DNA from: Leptolyngbya sp. O-77
GTDB lineage: Bacteria > Cyanobacteriota > Cyanobacteriia > Elainellales > Elainellaceae
NCBI RefSeq assembly: GCF_001548395.1
Contig: NZ_AP017367.1
Coordinates: 471,001 to 535,000 of the forward strand
Direction of reading: 5' to 3'
Length of the DNA: 64,000 nt
Shown: positions 8,801 through 19,941 of the stretch, in pieces
How the letters are laid out: each line of letters opens with the position of its first letter
Position numbering within the stretch: the stretch's first letter is position 1
Notes under the pieces: generated by a model
What the model saw: only the letters and a program-made list of their open reading frames with translations
What the model was told of the DNA's origin: nothing
The model's database searches: none
Program-made: the position numbers and the translations under genes

Positions 8801-8834
8801 GCCTCCGGTGATCCGTCAGTCATCGGAGGCTTTT
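8801..8834 (+). terminator. Intrinsic terminator of rpsD
   Basis: GCCTCCGGTGA (8801-8811) pairs with TCATCGGAGGC (8820-8830), an 11-bp stem with one G-U pair and an 8-base loop, followed by TTTT. It lies about 210 bp after rpsD, between rpsD and the converging glgP. The reverse strand has no T run, so it acts mainly rightward. Confidence 0.85.
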
Positions 8835-8983
8835 AATCTCTTGGGGATTCTCGACGAATTGGCCGGGGCGTTGGTCTGCTAAGGAGTGGATTTATAAAAC
8901 GATTGCAGTACTACCGGATGAGGGCCTTTCTTGTTTCGCTAAAACTTCTCAGACACCCTCCTTGCCACTCCTCACCCCAACCC

Positions 8984-11494
<2,511 letters not shown>

Positions 11495-11593
11495 TCCTAC
11501 GGAGATGTCGTGAAAGAGATGCTTGAACCACGAAACCATTGCGAATCTCATGAGAATCTCAGAGCTGCTCTGGCAAAACTGGCCAGGCTGCAA

Positions 11594-11921
11594 ACCTGAT
11601 CCACTTCTGAAAACGTGCCTTATGCAGCTAAGAAATTCATCACTTCATAGCATTTCTTGATGTGTCGGATTCAATGTTTCGAGTCGTTTGAAGTTGCTTG
11701 AAGTTACTTGAAGTTGTCTGAAATATCTGAAACACACTGTTACCTAAACCAGTTCCTAAGTCTAATACTTAAATCTAAACTTACCCATCGACCTCCAGAA
11801 ACCGCTAGATGCAACCTACATCGCTCAGTATGGCTGGATTAGTGCGTTAGATTACAGTTCTTCAGGCTTCAGATTAACTTCAGGATCACAGCGACAGTGG
11901 ATGTTTGACGGCGGCAACTGG
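11594..11921. other. Intergenic region with short tandem repeat
   Basis: There is no gene here. Near 11686-11715 a decamer close to TTGAAGTTGC is repeated three times and then decays into TCTGAAATAT and TCTGAAAC. The region should hold the glgP promoter and the 3' end of the hydrolase gene. Confidence 0.5.
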
Positions 11922-12782
11922 TCAGCCCTGGCTGCGGATAAAAGCGTGAATCGAGCGGGCGACGGCTTCTGGGGACGTTTGCAATAAATCTTGACCTGGC
12001 AGCGTTTGCACCTGAGCCAGAGGGGCATCGGTGTAGGCGCGAATCTGGGCGGCGATGAGGGAGCGTTCTGCGTCGCCTTGCAGCAGCAGCAGCGGTACTT
12101 TGAGCCAGGAGAGATGCTGTCCGTGGGTTCCGGTCGAGCTGCTGATCGGGCCGCTGGTCGAGCCACTAGACGTGCCGCCGATGTATTCTGCCTGAATTTC
12201 CACCGGGCGACGGTTGAACAAGATTTGGCTGGCTGCGGGCGATCGCCGCCATAAACGCACCCGCTCTTGCAACTTCAGCAGGCTGCGCCAACCTAGCAAC
12301 CTTGCGACGGGCGCAACCAGATTCAGCAGCCAGCGAGCTAGAGGGACGCGGGAGACGAGCGATCGCCCACCGCGCCACCGCTGTTCGCTCCCCACCACCT
12401 TCACCCCCTCCGGAGCCAGCAGCACCAGTCCATCCACCTTTTCTTCGTGCTTTAGCGCAAAACTCGCCGCCACCCAAGCCCCTACGCCCACGCCCACCAG
12501 GGAGACCCGCCGCAGCCGCAGCGCCTCCAGCCACTCTGCCAGACAGTCCACCTCCAGCGCCACAGAATAATGCAGCCGCGGCCGCTCCGACTCGCCAAAA
12601 CCCAGCAAATCTGGCATCAAACAGTGATACCGCTCGGCTAGTAGATCCACCACCGCTAGCCACTCGCCACCGTCGCTCCAGGTGTCGTGGAGCAGCACGA
12701 TTGGCACGCCTTGCCCCACCTCACGCCAAAAGATCTGTCCCTGGGACAGGCGAATGCGTCCGTTGCGAATAGGTAGAGTCAT
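11922..12782 (-). CDS. Alpha/beta-hydrolase fold protein with degenerate catalytic triad
   Basis: The 286-residue protein follows the alpha/beta-hydrolase pattern: an oxyanion-loop region IVLLHDTWSDGGEWLAVVDL, MPDLLGFGESERP, then the nucleophile elbow LVGVGVGAWVAASFAL, a lid region and the C-terminal PEAVARSIHAFIRSQG. In typical relatives the elbow is Gly-x-Ser-x-Gly; here Gly replaces the Ser. The usual HG of the oxyanion loop is HD. The C-terminal catalytic His is absent (LPGQDLLQTSPEAVA). The strand-7 acid region reads LLLQGDAERS. It is therefore probably not an active hydrolase and may be a binding or scaffold protein. No signal peptide is evident. Confidence 0.85.
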   Translation of the reverse strand: MTLPIRNGRIRLSQGQIFWREVGQGVPIVLLHDTWSDGGEWLAVVDLLAERYHCLMPDLLGFGESERPRLHYSVALEVDCLAEWLEALRLRRVSLVGVGVGAWVAASFALKHEEKVDGLVLLAPEGVKVVGSEQRWRGGRSLVSRVPLARWLLNLVAPVARLLGWRSLLKLQERVRLWRRSPAASQILFNRRPVEIQAEYIGGTSSGSTSGPISSSTGTHGQHLSWLKVPLLLLQGDAERSLIAAQIRAYTDAPLAQVQTLPGQDLLQTSPEAVARSIHAFIRSQG

Positions 12783-12834
12783 CCTAAGGTGTCTGAAGTC
12801 GTCGGGATATGGGGAACCGACCCCAGACTACACA

Positions 12835-13290
12835 TTACGCTAGCGTTGTCAGTCCTGCAAAATAATCCTGAAGCTGGCGATCGTGGTCGTGAGACAGATG
12901 CCCATGGGGAATTGCAGTCGGCTCAAATGCTCGCACCTCTTCCACCTCTAGCAGGTCTTGCACCATAAACGCGCCTTCGACCTCAACGGCGATCGCAATA
13001 CAGATCGAGTGAAACCGGGGGTCGCGACCGGGCGACGAATACACACCCACTAACCGCCGCACGTTGATCAGCCGCAGTCCTGTCTCTTCCTCTAGTTCCC
13101 GCTTTACTGAACTGTGGATATCTTCTCCCCAATCAATCATTCCACCAGGCAAACTCCAGCGCCCGTTGTCGCGTCGCTTCACCAGCACAATTTTGCCATC
13201 GGGCAGAATGGGGATGATGCTGGTGCCCGTCAGCGGATGCCGAAACACCACGCCGAGTCCTGTTTTCAGATATCGCCAGACTTGGTTCAT
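12835..13290 (-). CDS. Nudix hydrolase
   Basis: The 151-residue protein contains a complete Nudix box, from GMIDWGEDI through REL and EETGL, matching the G-x5-E-x7-REU-x-EE-x-G-U pattern with all metal-binding Glu residues. The preceding GRWSLPGG is also typical. These enzymes cleave nucleoside diphosphates linked to another group; the substrate cannot be read from the sequence. It lies between the hydrolase-like gene and bcp, all leftward with gaps of about 50 bp, so the three may be cotranscribed. Confidence 0.93.
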   Translation of the reverse strand: MNQVWRYLKTGLGVVFRHPLTGTSIIPILPDGKIVLVKRRDNGRWSLPGGMIDWGEDIHSSVKRELEEETGLRLINVRRLVGVYSSPGRDPRFHSICIAIAVEVEGAFMVQDLLEVEEVRAFEPTAIPHGHLSHDHDRQLQDYFAGLTTLA

Positions 13291-13333
13291 AACGGGTTAG
13301 GGCTGGGATAATTGCAGGCTGGTCTGGAGCTAT

Positions 13334-13804
13334 CTATGCCCTAAGCGCCGCCAAATCTTCGAGGATTTGCGTTGCGTGATTGTCGGGCTTGACCTTGAGG
13401 TAGACTTTGGCAATCTTTCCATCCGGGTCAATCAGGAAGGTATTGCGGCTGATGCCCATATATTCCTTGCCCATAAACTTTTTCAGCCCATAGCTCTCGT
13501 AAGCCGTGCCGACTGCGCCATCGGCATCCGTCAACAGTGGGAAAGGCAGATTATACTTGGTCGTAAACTTGGTGTGCGATTTGGCATCGTCGGTGCTAAC
13601 ACCCAGCACCACCACGTCGCTAGCCTCGTAATCTGCATAGGCATCGCGAAACCCGCAGGCTTCGGTCGTACATCCCGGCGTATTGTCTCGCGGGTAGAAA
13701 TACAGCACGACCCACTTGCCGCGAAAATCCTTGAGGTTTACAGGATTACCGTTGCCGTCGGGGAGGCTAAAGTCGGGGGCGGGGTCACCAGGTTTGAGCG
13801 GCAT
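13334..13804 (-). CDS. bcp: Thioredoxin-dependent peroxiredoxin, Bcp/PrxQ type
   Basis: The 156-residue protein begins MPLKPGDPAPDFSLPDGNG. It carries the peroxidatic Cys45 and resolving Cys50 in PRDNTPGCTTEACGFRD, the arrangement of atypical 2-Cys PrxQ/Bcp proteins. A downstream Arg in GISRNTFLIDPDGKI completes the active site. It reduces hydrogen peroxide and organic hydroperoxides using thioredoxin. Full family length, no targeting signal. Confidence 0.95.
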   Translation of the reverse strand: MPLKPGDPAPDFSLPDGNGNPVNLKDFRGKWVVLYFYPRDNTPGCTTEACGFRDAYADYEASDVVVLGVSTDDAKSHTKFTTKYNLPFPLLTDADGAVGTAYESYGLKKFMGKEYMGISRNTFLIDPDGKIAKVYLKVKPDNHATQILEDLAALRA

Positions 13805-14419
13805 AGGGAGCTAGCGAATTAGAGTTTATGTCAAAAGTTTGGAGGTCAGAGCTTAGACTGTAGAGCTAAACGTTTGGGGGCACTCAGCCCGGGAATCTGA
13901 GAATCAGAAATTCCCTCATAAATTGTAAACGGTGCGTTACGTCTTGTCTGTTTTAATCCTGCATCTTGCCCCTTGGGAAGGACCAGCAGGATGAACGAAG
14001 ATGCTCCTAATGCTCCATATCATGCTGTCTGTAGAGATCTAGCAGAGATTCAGCGGAGATTCAGCCAGGTTGACAAGTTTTGAAATGATTCAAAACTTAG
14101 AAAACAATTGCTGTTCTAAGTCTTGCCTGACTTGAAAGAACAAGTTGAAAGGATAAAGAGGAATATAAAAGCTTTCTCAAAGTCCTCAAGAGGACTTGAT
14201 TTCTGGAACAGGCATCGCGTATGTATAAGACTCTGGTTTCATCAGAGAAATCTATGATGGAAGTTTATAAAGGCTAATTATGAAGGCTAGTAAAGAAGCT
14301 GATGAAGAAAACCGGGCAAGAAATTTGGCGAAATTTGGCGGCCGTTCAGTCGTCTAAGTTATGAGATAAGTTATGAGAATTTACGGGTTTATTTCTGTTT
14401 CTTTAGAGCTTTTGTAGAG
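13805..14419. other. Intergenic region left of the IS5 element
   Basis: About 615 bp, AT-richer, with no convincing gene. It should contain the bcp promoter. Because the IS5 element was inserted at 14420-14423, this stretch probably also contained the original upstream region of the kinase gene now starting at 15304. Confidence 0.45.
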
Positions 14420-14432
14420 CTAGGGCGTGTGA

Positions 14433-14822
14433 TCAATTAAGCCAAGTCAGGGCAGCCGCCATGTAAATTGCACCCAGAAACGTTTCGGCTAACTTGTCAT
14501 AGCGTGTCGCAATCGCTCGGTACTGCTTGAGTTTGGCAAAGAAGTTCTCAATTAAGTGCCGCGCTTTGTATAGCTCCTTGTCGTATTCACGCGGTGTCTT
14601 GCGGTTTCGCTTGGGCGGAATCACAGCAGCCTTGCCCTGTTGTTGGAGTCGCTCAATCACCCGTTGGTCTGCGTCATATCCTTTGTCAGCCAGGACTGTA
14701 TCAGCTTGAATGTTCTCTAGCAGCACATCAGCCCCATCAAGGTCACAGGTCTGCCCGGGTGTGAGGTGAAAGCCTGTCGGATTGCCCAGTGCATCGACAG
14801 TCGCATGAATCTTGGTGCTCAA
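14433..14822 (-). CDS. IS5-family transposase, C-terminal frame (orfB)
   Basis: The 129-residue frame begins STKIHATVDALGNPTGFHLT and contains the second catalytic Asp in ADKGYDAD and the Glu in HLIENFFAKLKQYRAIATRY, ending inside the left terminal repeat. It overlaps orfA by four bases. Continuity with orfA would come from a -1 frameshift at the G7 run in the overlap region, giving KGGDANAQAIGRSKGGLSTK, the sequence normal for this family. Confidence 0.9.
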   Translation of the reverse strand: MSTKIHATVDALGNPTGFHLTPGQTCDLDGADVLLENIQADTVLADKGYDADQRVIERLQQQGKAAVIPPKRNRKTPREYDKELYKARHLIENFFAKLKQYRAIATRYDKLAETFLGAIYMAAALTWLN

Positions 14823-15196
14823 TCCCCCTTTACTACGACCAATGGCTTGGGCATTGGCATCCCCCCCTTTGCCCCAGCACTATGCTGATGAGCACGCACA
14901 ATCGTGGTGTCGATCATGGCGTATTCGTTGTCTGCATCTTCAGACAGCACCTGAAACACCCGTTGCCATACGCCCGTCTTTGCCCAGCGCCGAAAGCGGG
15001 TGTGAACCTTGCGAAAATGACCAAACCGCTCTGGCAAGTCTCGCCAGGGAATGCCGGCTCGATATCGATATAGCACTGCCTCGACAAACAGACGATTATC
15101 CTTTGCTGTGACTCCCACCGCCCCCGCTCGTCCAGGGAGCAAATCTTGGAGCCGTTCCCATTGGTCATCGCGCAGGGCGTAGCGTCGGGTTGTCAT
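14819..15196 (-). CDS. IS5-family transposase, N-terminal frame (orfA)
   Basis: The 125-residue frame starts MTTRRYALRDDQWERLQDLL, followed by the DUF4096-like N-terminal domain with YRAGIPWRDLPERFG and the first catalytic Asp in MIDTTIVRAHQHSAGAKGG. Shortly after this comes the run A-AAG-GGG-GGG on the minus strand (plus-strand C7 at 14861-14867, ttt at 14868-14870). Slipping back one base there would fuse orfA to orfB, the known expression mode of this IS group. Confidence 0.9.
   Translation of the reverse strand: MTTRRYALRDDQWERLQDLLPGRAGAVGVTAKDNRLFVEAVLYRYRAGIPWRDLPERFGHFRKVHTRFRRWAKTGVWQRVFQVLSEDADNEYAMIDTTIVRAHQHSAGAKGGMPMPKPLVVVKGD
14861..14870 (-). promoter_or_regulatory. Probable -1 frameshift site (AAAGGGGGGG)
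   Basis: On the minus strand three A and seven G residues lie just before orfA leaves the family alignment. Reading one base back restores the continuous transposase. This could act through ribosomal slippage or polymerase slippage; the sequence does not decide. Confidence 0.7.
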
Positions 15197-15303
15197 AATC
15201 GTCAGATAGCTGAATCACTGCTGATTACAGCTTATCTAATTGATGACACTCCCTAGTGTGCGATCGCCCTCTAGTCCGCCTCACGTTCGCCTGACAATAT
15301 CCG

Positions 15304-18300
15304 ATGGACGAGTCGCAAACGCCCAAATCTCAGGTTCACCCAGTCTCGTCTGCGGGGCAGCCGGGTCATTTGGGCTGGGTTTTAGAGGGCGAAGCCGCGC
15401 TGCGATCGCGCATTGCTGAGCTAGAAGCCCAACTTCAGCAGCAGCAGATCGCGCTCCAGCAAGCTCAAGCGGCGCAGCAGACTAGGGAACAATTGCAGGG
15501 CTTGCTAGATGGCGTAGATGCGGCGATCGCCCAAATTCGTCATTTTGCCGATGGGCGCTGGCACTATGTTTACTGCTCCGCTGGCTATGCCCACATCTTT
15601 GGCTACTCCGCTCAGGACTTCATCGCGCAACCCGACCTGTGGCAGCAACAGGTTCATCCAGACGATCGGGCGATCGCCCAGACGATCTTTGCCAGCATCC
15701 TCGCCGTTGACTCAGACACCCCCCTCAGCCAGCGCACCTTTGCGGTGGAATATCGCTTTACCCACAAAACTGAGGGTCTGCGCTGGATTAGTACCCGATT
15801 TCGAGTGCAGCCCCCCGTTCCATCTGTGGATGGGCAAACCAGTCAGGTTGTGAATGTCCTGAGCTTCGATATTACAGATCGAAAACAGGCAAATCTAGCT
15901 TTGCAAAAACAAGAAGTCGTCCTGAGGGCTGCGCTCGACCTCAACCATATTGGGCTGTGGGACTGGAACCTGGAGACGGGGCAAGTCACCTGGAACGACA
16001 ACCATTTTCGACTGCTAGGGCTAACGCCCAACCATCAGCAGTCCACCTATGACCTGTGGCGGCAGTCCGTCCATCCCGACGACGTGGACTACGCTGAGCG
16101 AATGGCCGAACTCGCGCTCACTCAACACCAGGACTGCCGAGCCGAGTATCGGGTGATCTGGCCAGATGGCTCAGTCCGCTGGATGTTGGCGCTGGCTCGC
16201 GGCCGATACGATGCCCATCAAGTGCCCATCCAGATGATTGGCGTATTGATGGATATCACGTCTCGCAAGCAGGCAGAAGAAGCCGTGCGGCTGTCTGAGG
16301 CTCGGCTGGCAGGCATTCTCGACATTGCCGCAGATGCCATTATTTCGGTTGACCAGTCTCAGCGGATCATTCTGTTTAATCAGAGCGCCGAGCGCATTTT
16401 TGGCTATGGCAGCGCTGAGGTGATGGGGCAATCAATCGATTTGCTGCTGCCCCAGGGTTTCTTTGAAACAGACCGTGAAGCAATCCATGAGTCAACGTCG
16501 TTGCGATCGCCCCATCAGCGATCGCCCCTCCACTCAGAACCGCAGCGATGGAACAATCGGCTCTTGGGCGAGGTGCGGGCCCGCCGCAAAGACGGCAGCG
16601 AGTTTCCGGCCGAAGCCTCGGTGTCCAAGTTGGTGCAGGGTGGAGAGGTCGTGTTCACCACCATTCTGCGAGACATCAGCGATCGCAAGCGAATTGAGGC
16701 CGATCGTTTGCAGGCCCAGGCCTCGCTGCATCAGCAATTTGCCCGCGAACGAGCGCTCAACCGGGTCATGCAGGCGATTCGCAACTCGCTTGACCTGGAA
16801 GATATTTTTGCCACGGCTACCCGTGAATTAGCCTCTTTGCTGGCGGTGAACGGCGCTTGGGTATCGCGCTACGACGCGCAGCGACGGGTTTGGGTAGACG
16901 TAGCCAGCTACTCTCACAGCCCCAATTTTCGCGCACCAGGTCTAGAAATTCCCGATGACAATAATCCGGTTGCGGCTCGGCTAAAACGCCTGGAAATGGT
17001 GCAGCTGGATCGCACAGATGGCCTGTCGGTGGTTGACCCGGCGTATCCAGTTGAGAGCGATCCTGTATTGGGTCACTGGCTGCTGATGCCGCTGCGGGTG
17101 GAGGGCCTGGTCTGGGGGGCGCTGGGGCTGGCGTGCAATAGACACTCAAAGACGTGGCGAGAAGATGAGCTGGCGCTGGTGCGCCTGGTTGCAGATCAGA
17201 TGGCGATCGCCATTCAGCAATCCCATCTGTATCAAACAGCCCAGGCAGAACTTGCCGAGCGGCAGCGGGTCGAAGCCGACCTCCAACGCCTCAACCGTGA
17301 GCTGGAACAACGAGTGCGCGAACGCACCGCCCAACTCCAGATCTCGCTATCCATCGCCCAAATGGGCATCTGGGAGCACGACATAGCGACTGGAGCGCAA
17401 ACCTGGTCGCCCGAAAACTACGCCGTTCTGGGCTATTGCACCGATGCCGACGGGCGCGTCCTCGATTCCCACGGCAACGAGATCAGCCCCCGTCCGGTTC
17501 ACCAGTCGTTCTATGAACGGGTTCATCCCAACGACCAAGATTTGTTAGAAACAACAGAACGCGAATCTTTGCAAACCCACACGCCCTACGACCTGGAGTA
17601 TCGCGTCGTTTGGCTAGACGGCTCTACGCACTGGCTCTACGAACGGGGCACATACTTATTTGATGATGCAGGTATCGCGGTTAAGCTGATTGGCGTGACG
17701 ATGGACGTAACCCATCTCAAACAAACCGAAGCCGCACTGCGCCAGAGCGAACAAATGTTTCGGCAACTGTTTGAAAATGCCCCTATCGGTATCCTGCTGC
17801 TGTCGCCAGAGACAGGACGCATCCTCCGAGCAAACCAGCGCTTCTGCCAAATGCTCGGCTACACTGTCGAAGAAATAACTCGCTTCACCCCCGCAGATAT
17901 TACCCATCCTGCCGACTGGAATTTGTCTGCACCGCTGCTGGAGCAAGCCATGCGCGAAACCAGCCATCCCAAAAGCCCACAGGAAGTTCCCCATTTCCGC
18001 ATTGAAAAGCGCCTAATTCACAAAGACGGGCATACCCTCTGGGTAGAACTGACGGCCTGCTTTGTCCGCAATGATCTGAGCCGATTGGGCTATGGCGTGG
18101 CGATGGTGCAGGAAATTGGCGATCGCAAACAGGCCGATGCCCAAATTCGCACCTCCCTCCAGGAAAAAGAGGTGCTGCTCAAAGAGATCCACCATCGCGT
18201 CAAGAATAACTTGCAGGTGATTTCCAGCCTGCTGCGAATGCAGGCCCGCCGCCTAGACGATCGCACCACGGCGATGCTGCTGCTAGAATCCCAAAATCGG

Positions 18301-18798
18301 GTGCAGTCGATGGCGATTATTCACGAGCAGCTCTATCAATCGGCCAATTTCTCGCAAATTGACCTGGATAACTATATTCGGACGCTGGTGGCCAATTTGT
18401 TTCAAACCTATGGCGTAAATCCAAAACACATCGTTCCGGCGATCGCTACCCACGGCTTCAGCCTCAACCTCAACACAGCCATTCCCTGCGGCCTGATTAT
18501 CAACGAGCTAGTCTCGAATGCGCTGAAATATGCCTTCCCAGAAGGCCAATCCGGTAATATTACTATCTGTGTAGAAATTCAGCCACCTGACGACGGCACA
18601 ACATCCTGCCTGGGAACGCTAACGGTGAGTGACGATGGTGTTGGAATGCCGCCCGATTTGGACTGGCAGCACACCAACTCCTTGGGACTGGTCATCGTCC
18701 GCAGCCTAGTTGCCCAATTGCAGGGCGACTTAGAGCTTCAGCGTGAATTGGGGACAGCGTTTATCATTCGTTTTCCAATCGCTAATCTGCCCGCTTAA
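15304..18798 (+). CDS. Multi-PAS/GAF sensor histidine kinase (HisKA_2 type)
   Basis: The 1164-residue soluble protein has these parts in order: a coiled coil (about 25-65), three PAS domains (about 65-195, 200-330, 335-465), each ending in a PAC-like D(I/V)(T/S)xRKQ motif, a GAF domain (about 490-640), a second coiled coil, two further PAS domains (about 680-820, 825-955), a HisKA_2 domain with LLKEIHHRVKNNLQVISSLL whose His is the phosphorylation site, and an ATPase domain with NELVSNALKYAFPEG and SDDGVGMPPD. No membrane helix is seen. It probably senses a cytoplasmic signal or light, but no bilin-binding Cys is obvious. A response-regulator gene follows 14 bp downstream, implying a relay. 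An IS5 element ends 47 bp upstream and may have displaced its promoter. Confidence 0.93.
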   Translation: MDESQTPKSQVHPVSSAGQPGHLGWVLEGEAALRSRIAELEAQLQQQQIALQQAQAAQQTREQLQGLLDGVDAAIAQIRHFADGRWHYVYCSAGYAHIFGYSAQDFIAQPDLWQQQVHPDDRAIAQTIFASILAVDSDTPLSQRTFAVEYRFTHKTEGLRWISTRFRVQPPVPSVDGQTSQVVNVLSFDITDRKQANLALQKQEVVLRAALDLNHIGLWDWNLETGQVTWNDNHFRLLGLTPNHQQSTYDLWRQSVHPDDVDYAERMAELALTQHQDCRAEYRVIWPDGSVRWMLALARGRYDAHQVPIQMIGVLMDITSRKQAEEAVRLSEARLAGILDIAADAIISVDQSQRIILFNQSAERIFGYGSAEVMGQSIDLLLPQGFFETDREAIHESTSLRSPHQRSPLHSEPQRWNNRLLGEVRARRKDGSEFPAEASVSKLVQGGEVVFTTILRDISDRKRIEADRLQAQASLHQQFARERALNRVMQAIRNSLDLEDIFATATRELASLLAVNGAWVSRYDAQRRVWVDVASYSHSPNFRAPGLEIPDDNNPVAARLKRLEMVQLDRTDGLSVVDPAYPVESDPVLGHWLLMPLRVEGLVWGALGLACNRHSKTWREDELALVRLVADQMAIAIQQSHLYQTAQAELAERQRVEADLQRLNRELEQRVRERTAQLQISLSIAQMGIWEHDIATGAQTWSPENYAVLGYCTDADGRVLDSHGNEISPRPVHQSFYERVHPNDQDLLETTERESLQTHTPYDLEYRVVWLDGSTHWLYERGTYLFDDAGIAVKLIGVTMDVTHLKQTEAALRQSEQMFRQLFENAPIGILLLSPETGRILRANQRFCQMLGYTVEEITRFTPADITHPADWNLSAPLLEQAMRETSHPKSPQEVPHFRIEKRLIHKDGHTLWVELTACFVRNDLSRLGYGVAMVQEIGDRKQADAQIRTSLQEKEVLLKEIHHRVKNNLQVISSLLRMQARRLDDRTTAMLLLESQNRVQSMAIIHEQLYQSANFSQIDLDNYIRTLVANLFQTYGVNPKHIVPAIATHGFSLNLNTAIPCGLIINELVSNALKYAFPEGQSGNITICVEIQPPDDGTTSCLGTLTVSDDGVGMPPDLDWQHTNSLGLVIVRSLVAQLQGDLELQRELGTAFIIRFPIANLPA

Positions 18799-18812
18799 CA
18801 GCCCGTTATCCT

Positions 18813-19907
18813 ATGCCACCCACCCGTCTGCTCATTGTTGAAGATGAACACCTGATTGCATACGACCTGCGGGAATCGCTAGAGCGGTTTGGCTACGAAA
18901 TTGTGGCAGTTGCCGATACGGGCATCGACGCAGTGCGACGGGCCGAGCAACTGCGACCCGATTTGGTGCTGATGGACATCCGACTGCCTGGAGAGATAGA
19001 CGGTATCGATGCTTCTGAACAAATTCAAACCCAACTCCACATTCCTGTGGTTTACCTCACAGCCAATGCTGATCAAGCGACGCTAGAGCGAGTTACAGCC
19101 TCGCACCCCTATGGATACGTCCTCAAACCCTTCAACGATCGCATTCTAGCGACCACAATTGAAATTGCCCTGGCCCGCCACCGCGCCGAAACTGCTGCCG
19201 AAGCCGCTCAACGACTGACCGAAGCCGAAATGCAGCGCCGCGCCGAACGCCTGGCCGTGGTTTCCCACGAAATTCGCACGCCGCTGATGGCGATTCGAGC
19301 TTGTATTGATTCATTACAACGCTATGGCAACCTGCTCCCTCCGGATAAACAGCAGCAGCATCTTCAGCAGATCCAAACCGCTGCCGAAAGTCTCAGCCTG
19401 TTGCTAGAAGATATTCTTTTGCTAGAGCGAATGCATTCCGACCGTCTGGAATTCCTCCCTACACCCATTGATGTGGCGAGCTTTTGCGAAGAGCAGGTAG
19501 AGGTCTGGCGCTACACCTCTGACCATCAGTGTGAATTAGCATTCTCCTCAGACGGAGCGCCTTGCATTACTCGGCTTGATCACAAGCTGCTATGGCATGT
19601 GGTAAACAATCTGCTATCCAATGCTGTGAAGTATTCCCCTGACGGAGGCTGCGTGTCTCTAACGGTGTCTTGCCAGCCAGACATGATTGGGCTTCAGGTC
19701 AAAGATGAGGGCATTGGCATTCCACCAGAAGCGATGCCGCAATTGTTTGAGCCGTTTCACCGAGCCAGCAATGTTGGTGAAATTCCGGGGACGGGTCTGG
19801 GATTGGCGATCGCCAAACGCTGCATCGACCTCCACGGCGGCCAGATTAGCGTAAAAAGCACCCTGGGGGAGGGCACTGTGTTTACCGTGCAGCTAAGCAG
19901 ATTGTGA
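18813..19907 (+). CDS. Response regulator-histidine kinase hybrid (REC-HisKA-HATPase)
   Basis: The 364-residue protein starts with a receiver domain: LLIVEDEHLIAYDL, phospho-acceptor Asp55 in LVLMDIRLPGEIDG, YVLKPFND. HisKA follows, with VVSHEIRTPLMAIRACIDSL, then an ATPase domain with NNLLSNAVKYSPDGG, DEGIGIPPEAMPQLFEPF and GTGLGLAIAK. The receiver is N-terminal, so it likely takes phosphate from the kinase encoded 14 bp upstream and controls its own kinase output. The final target is not encoded nearby. The gene converges on the beta-helix protein gene with 34 bp between stops. Confidence 0.94.
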   Translation: MPPTRLLIVEDEHLIAYDLRESLERFGYEIVAVADTGIDAVRRAEQLRPDLVLMDIRLPGEIDGIDASEQIQTQLHIPVVYLTANADQATLERVTASHPYGYVLKPFNDRILATTIEIALARHRAETAAEAAQRLTEAEMQRRAERLAVVSHEIRTPLMAIRACIDSLQRYGNLLPPDKQQQHLQQIQTAAESLSLLLEDILLLERMHSDRLEFLPTPIDVASFCEEQVEVWRYTSDHQCELAFSSDGAPCITRLDHKLLWHVVNNLLSNAVKYSPDGGCVSLTVSCQPDMIGLQVKDEGIGIPPEAMPQLFEPFHRASNVGEIPGTGLGLAIAKRCIDLHGGQISVKSTLGEGTVFTVQLSRL

Positions 19908-19941
19908 GGATTCAACAAGAACAGCAAAGGCGCAGGTTTGA

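Larger units (their letters stand above)
14420..15256 (-). mobile_element. Complete IS5-family insertion sequence (IS427-like) with CTAG target duplication
   Basis: The element spans 14424-15252 (829 bp). Its left end GGCGTGTGATCAATTA and the reverse complement of its right end GGAGTGTCATCAATTA match at 14 of 16 positions. CTAG flanks both ends (14420-14423 and 15253-15256), the four-base target duplication expected for this group. It holds two overlapping frames that together encode a DDE transposase. The element looks intact and recent. It lies 47 bp upstream of the large kinase gene. Confidence 0.93.

Noticed and set aside
12166..12663. 165-residue Gly/Ala/Arg-rich frame
   Set aside because: It is an alternative frame within the hydrolase-like gene, with composition typical of GC-rich out-of-frame sequence.
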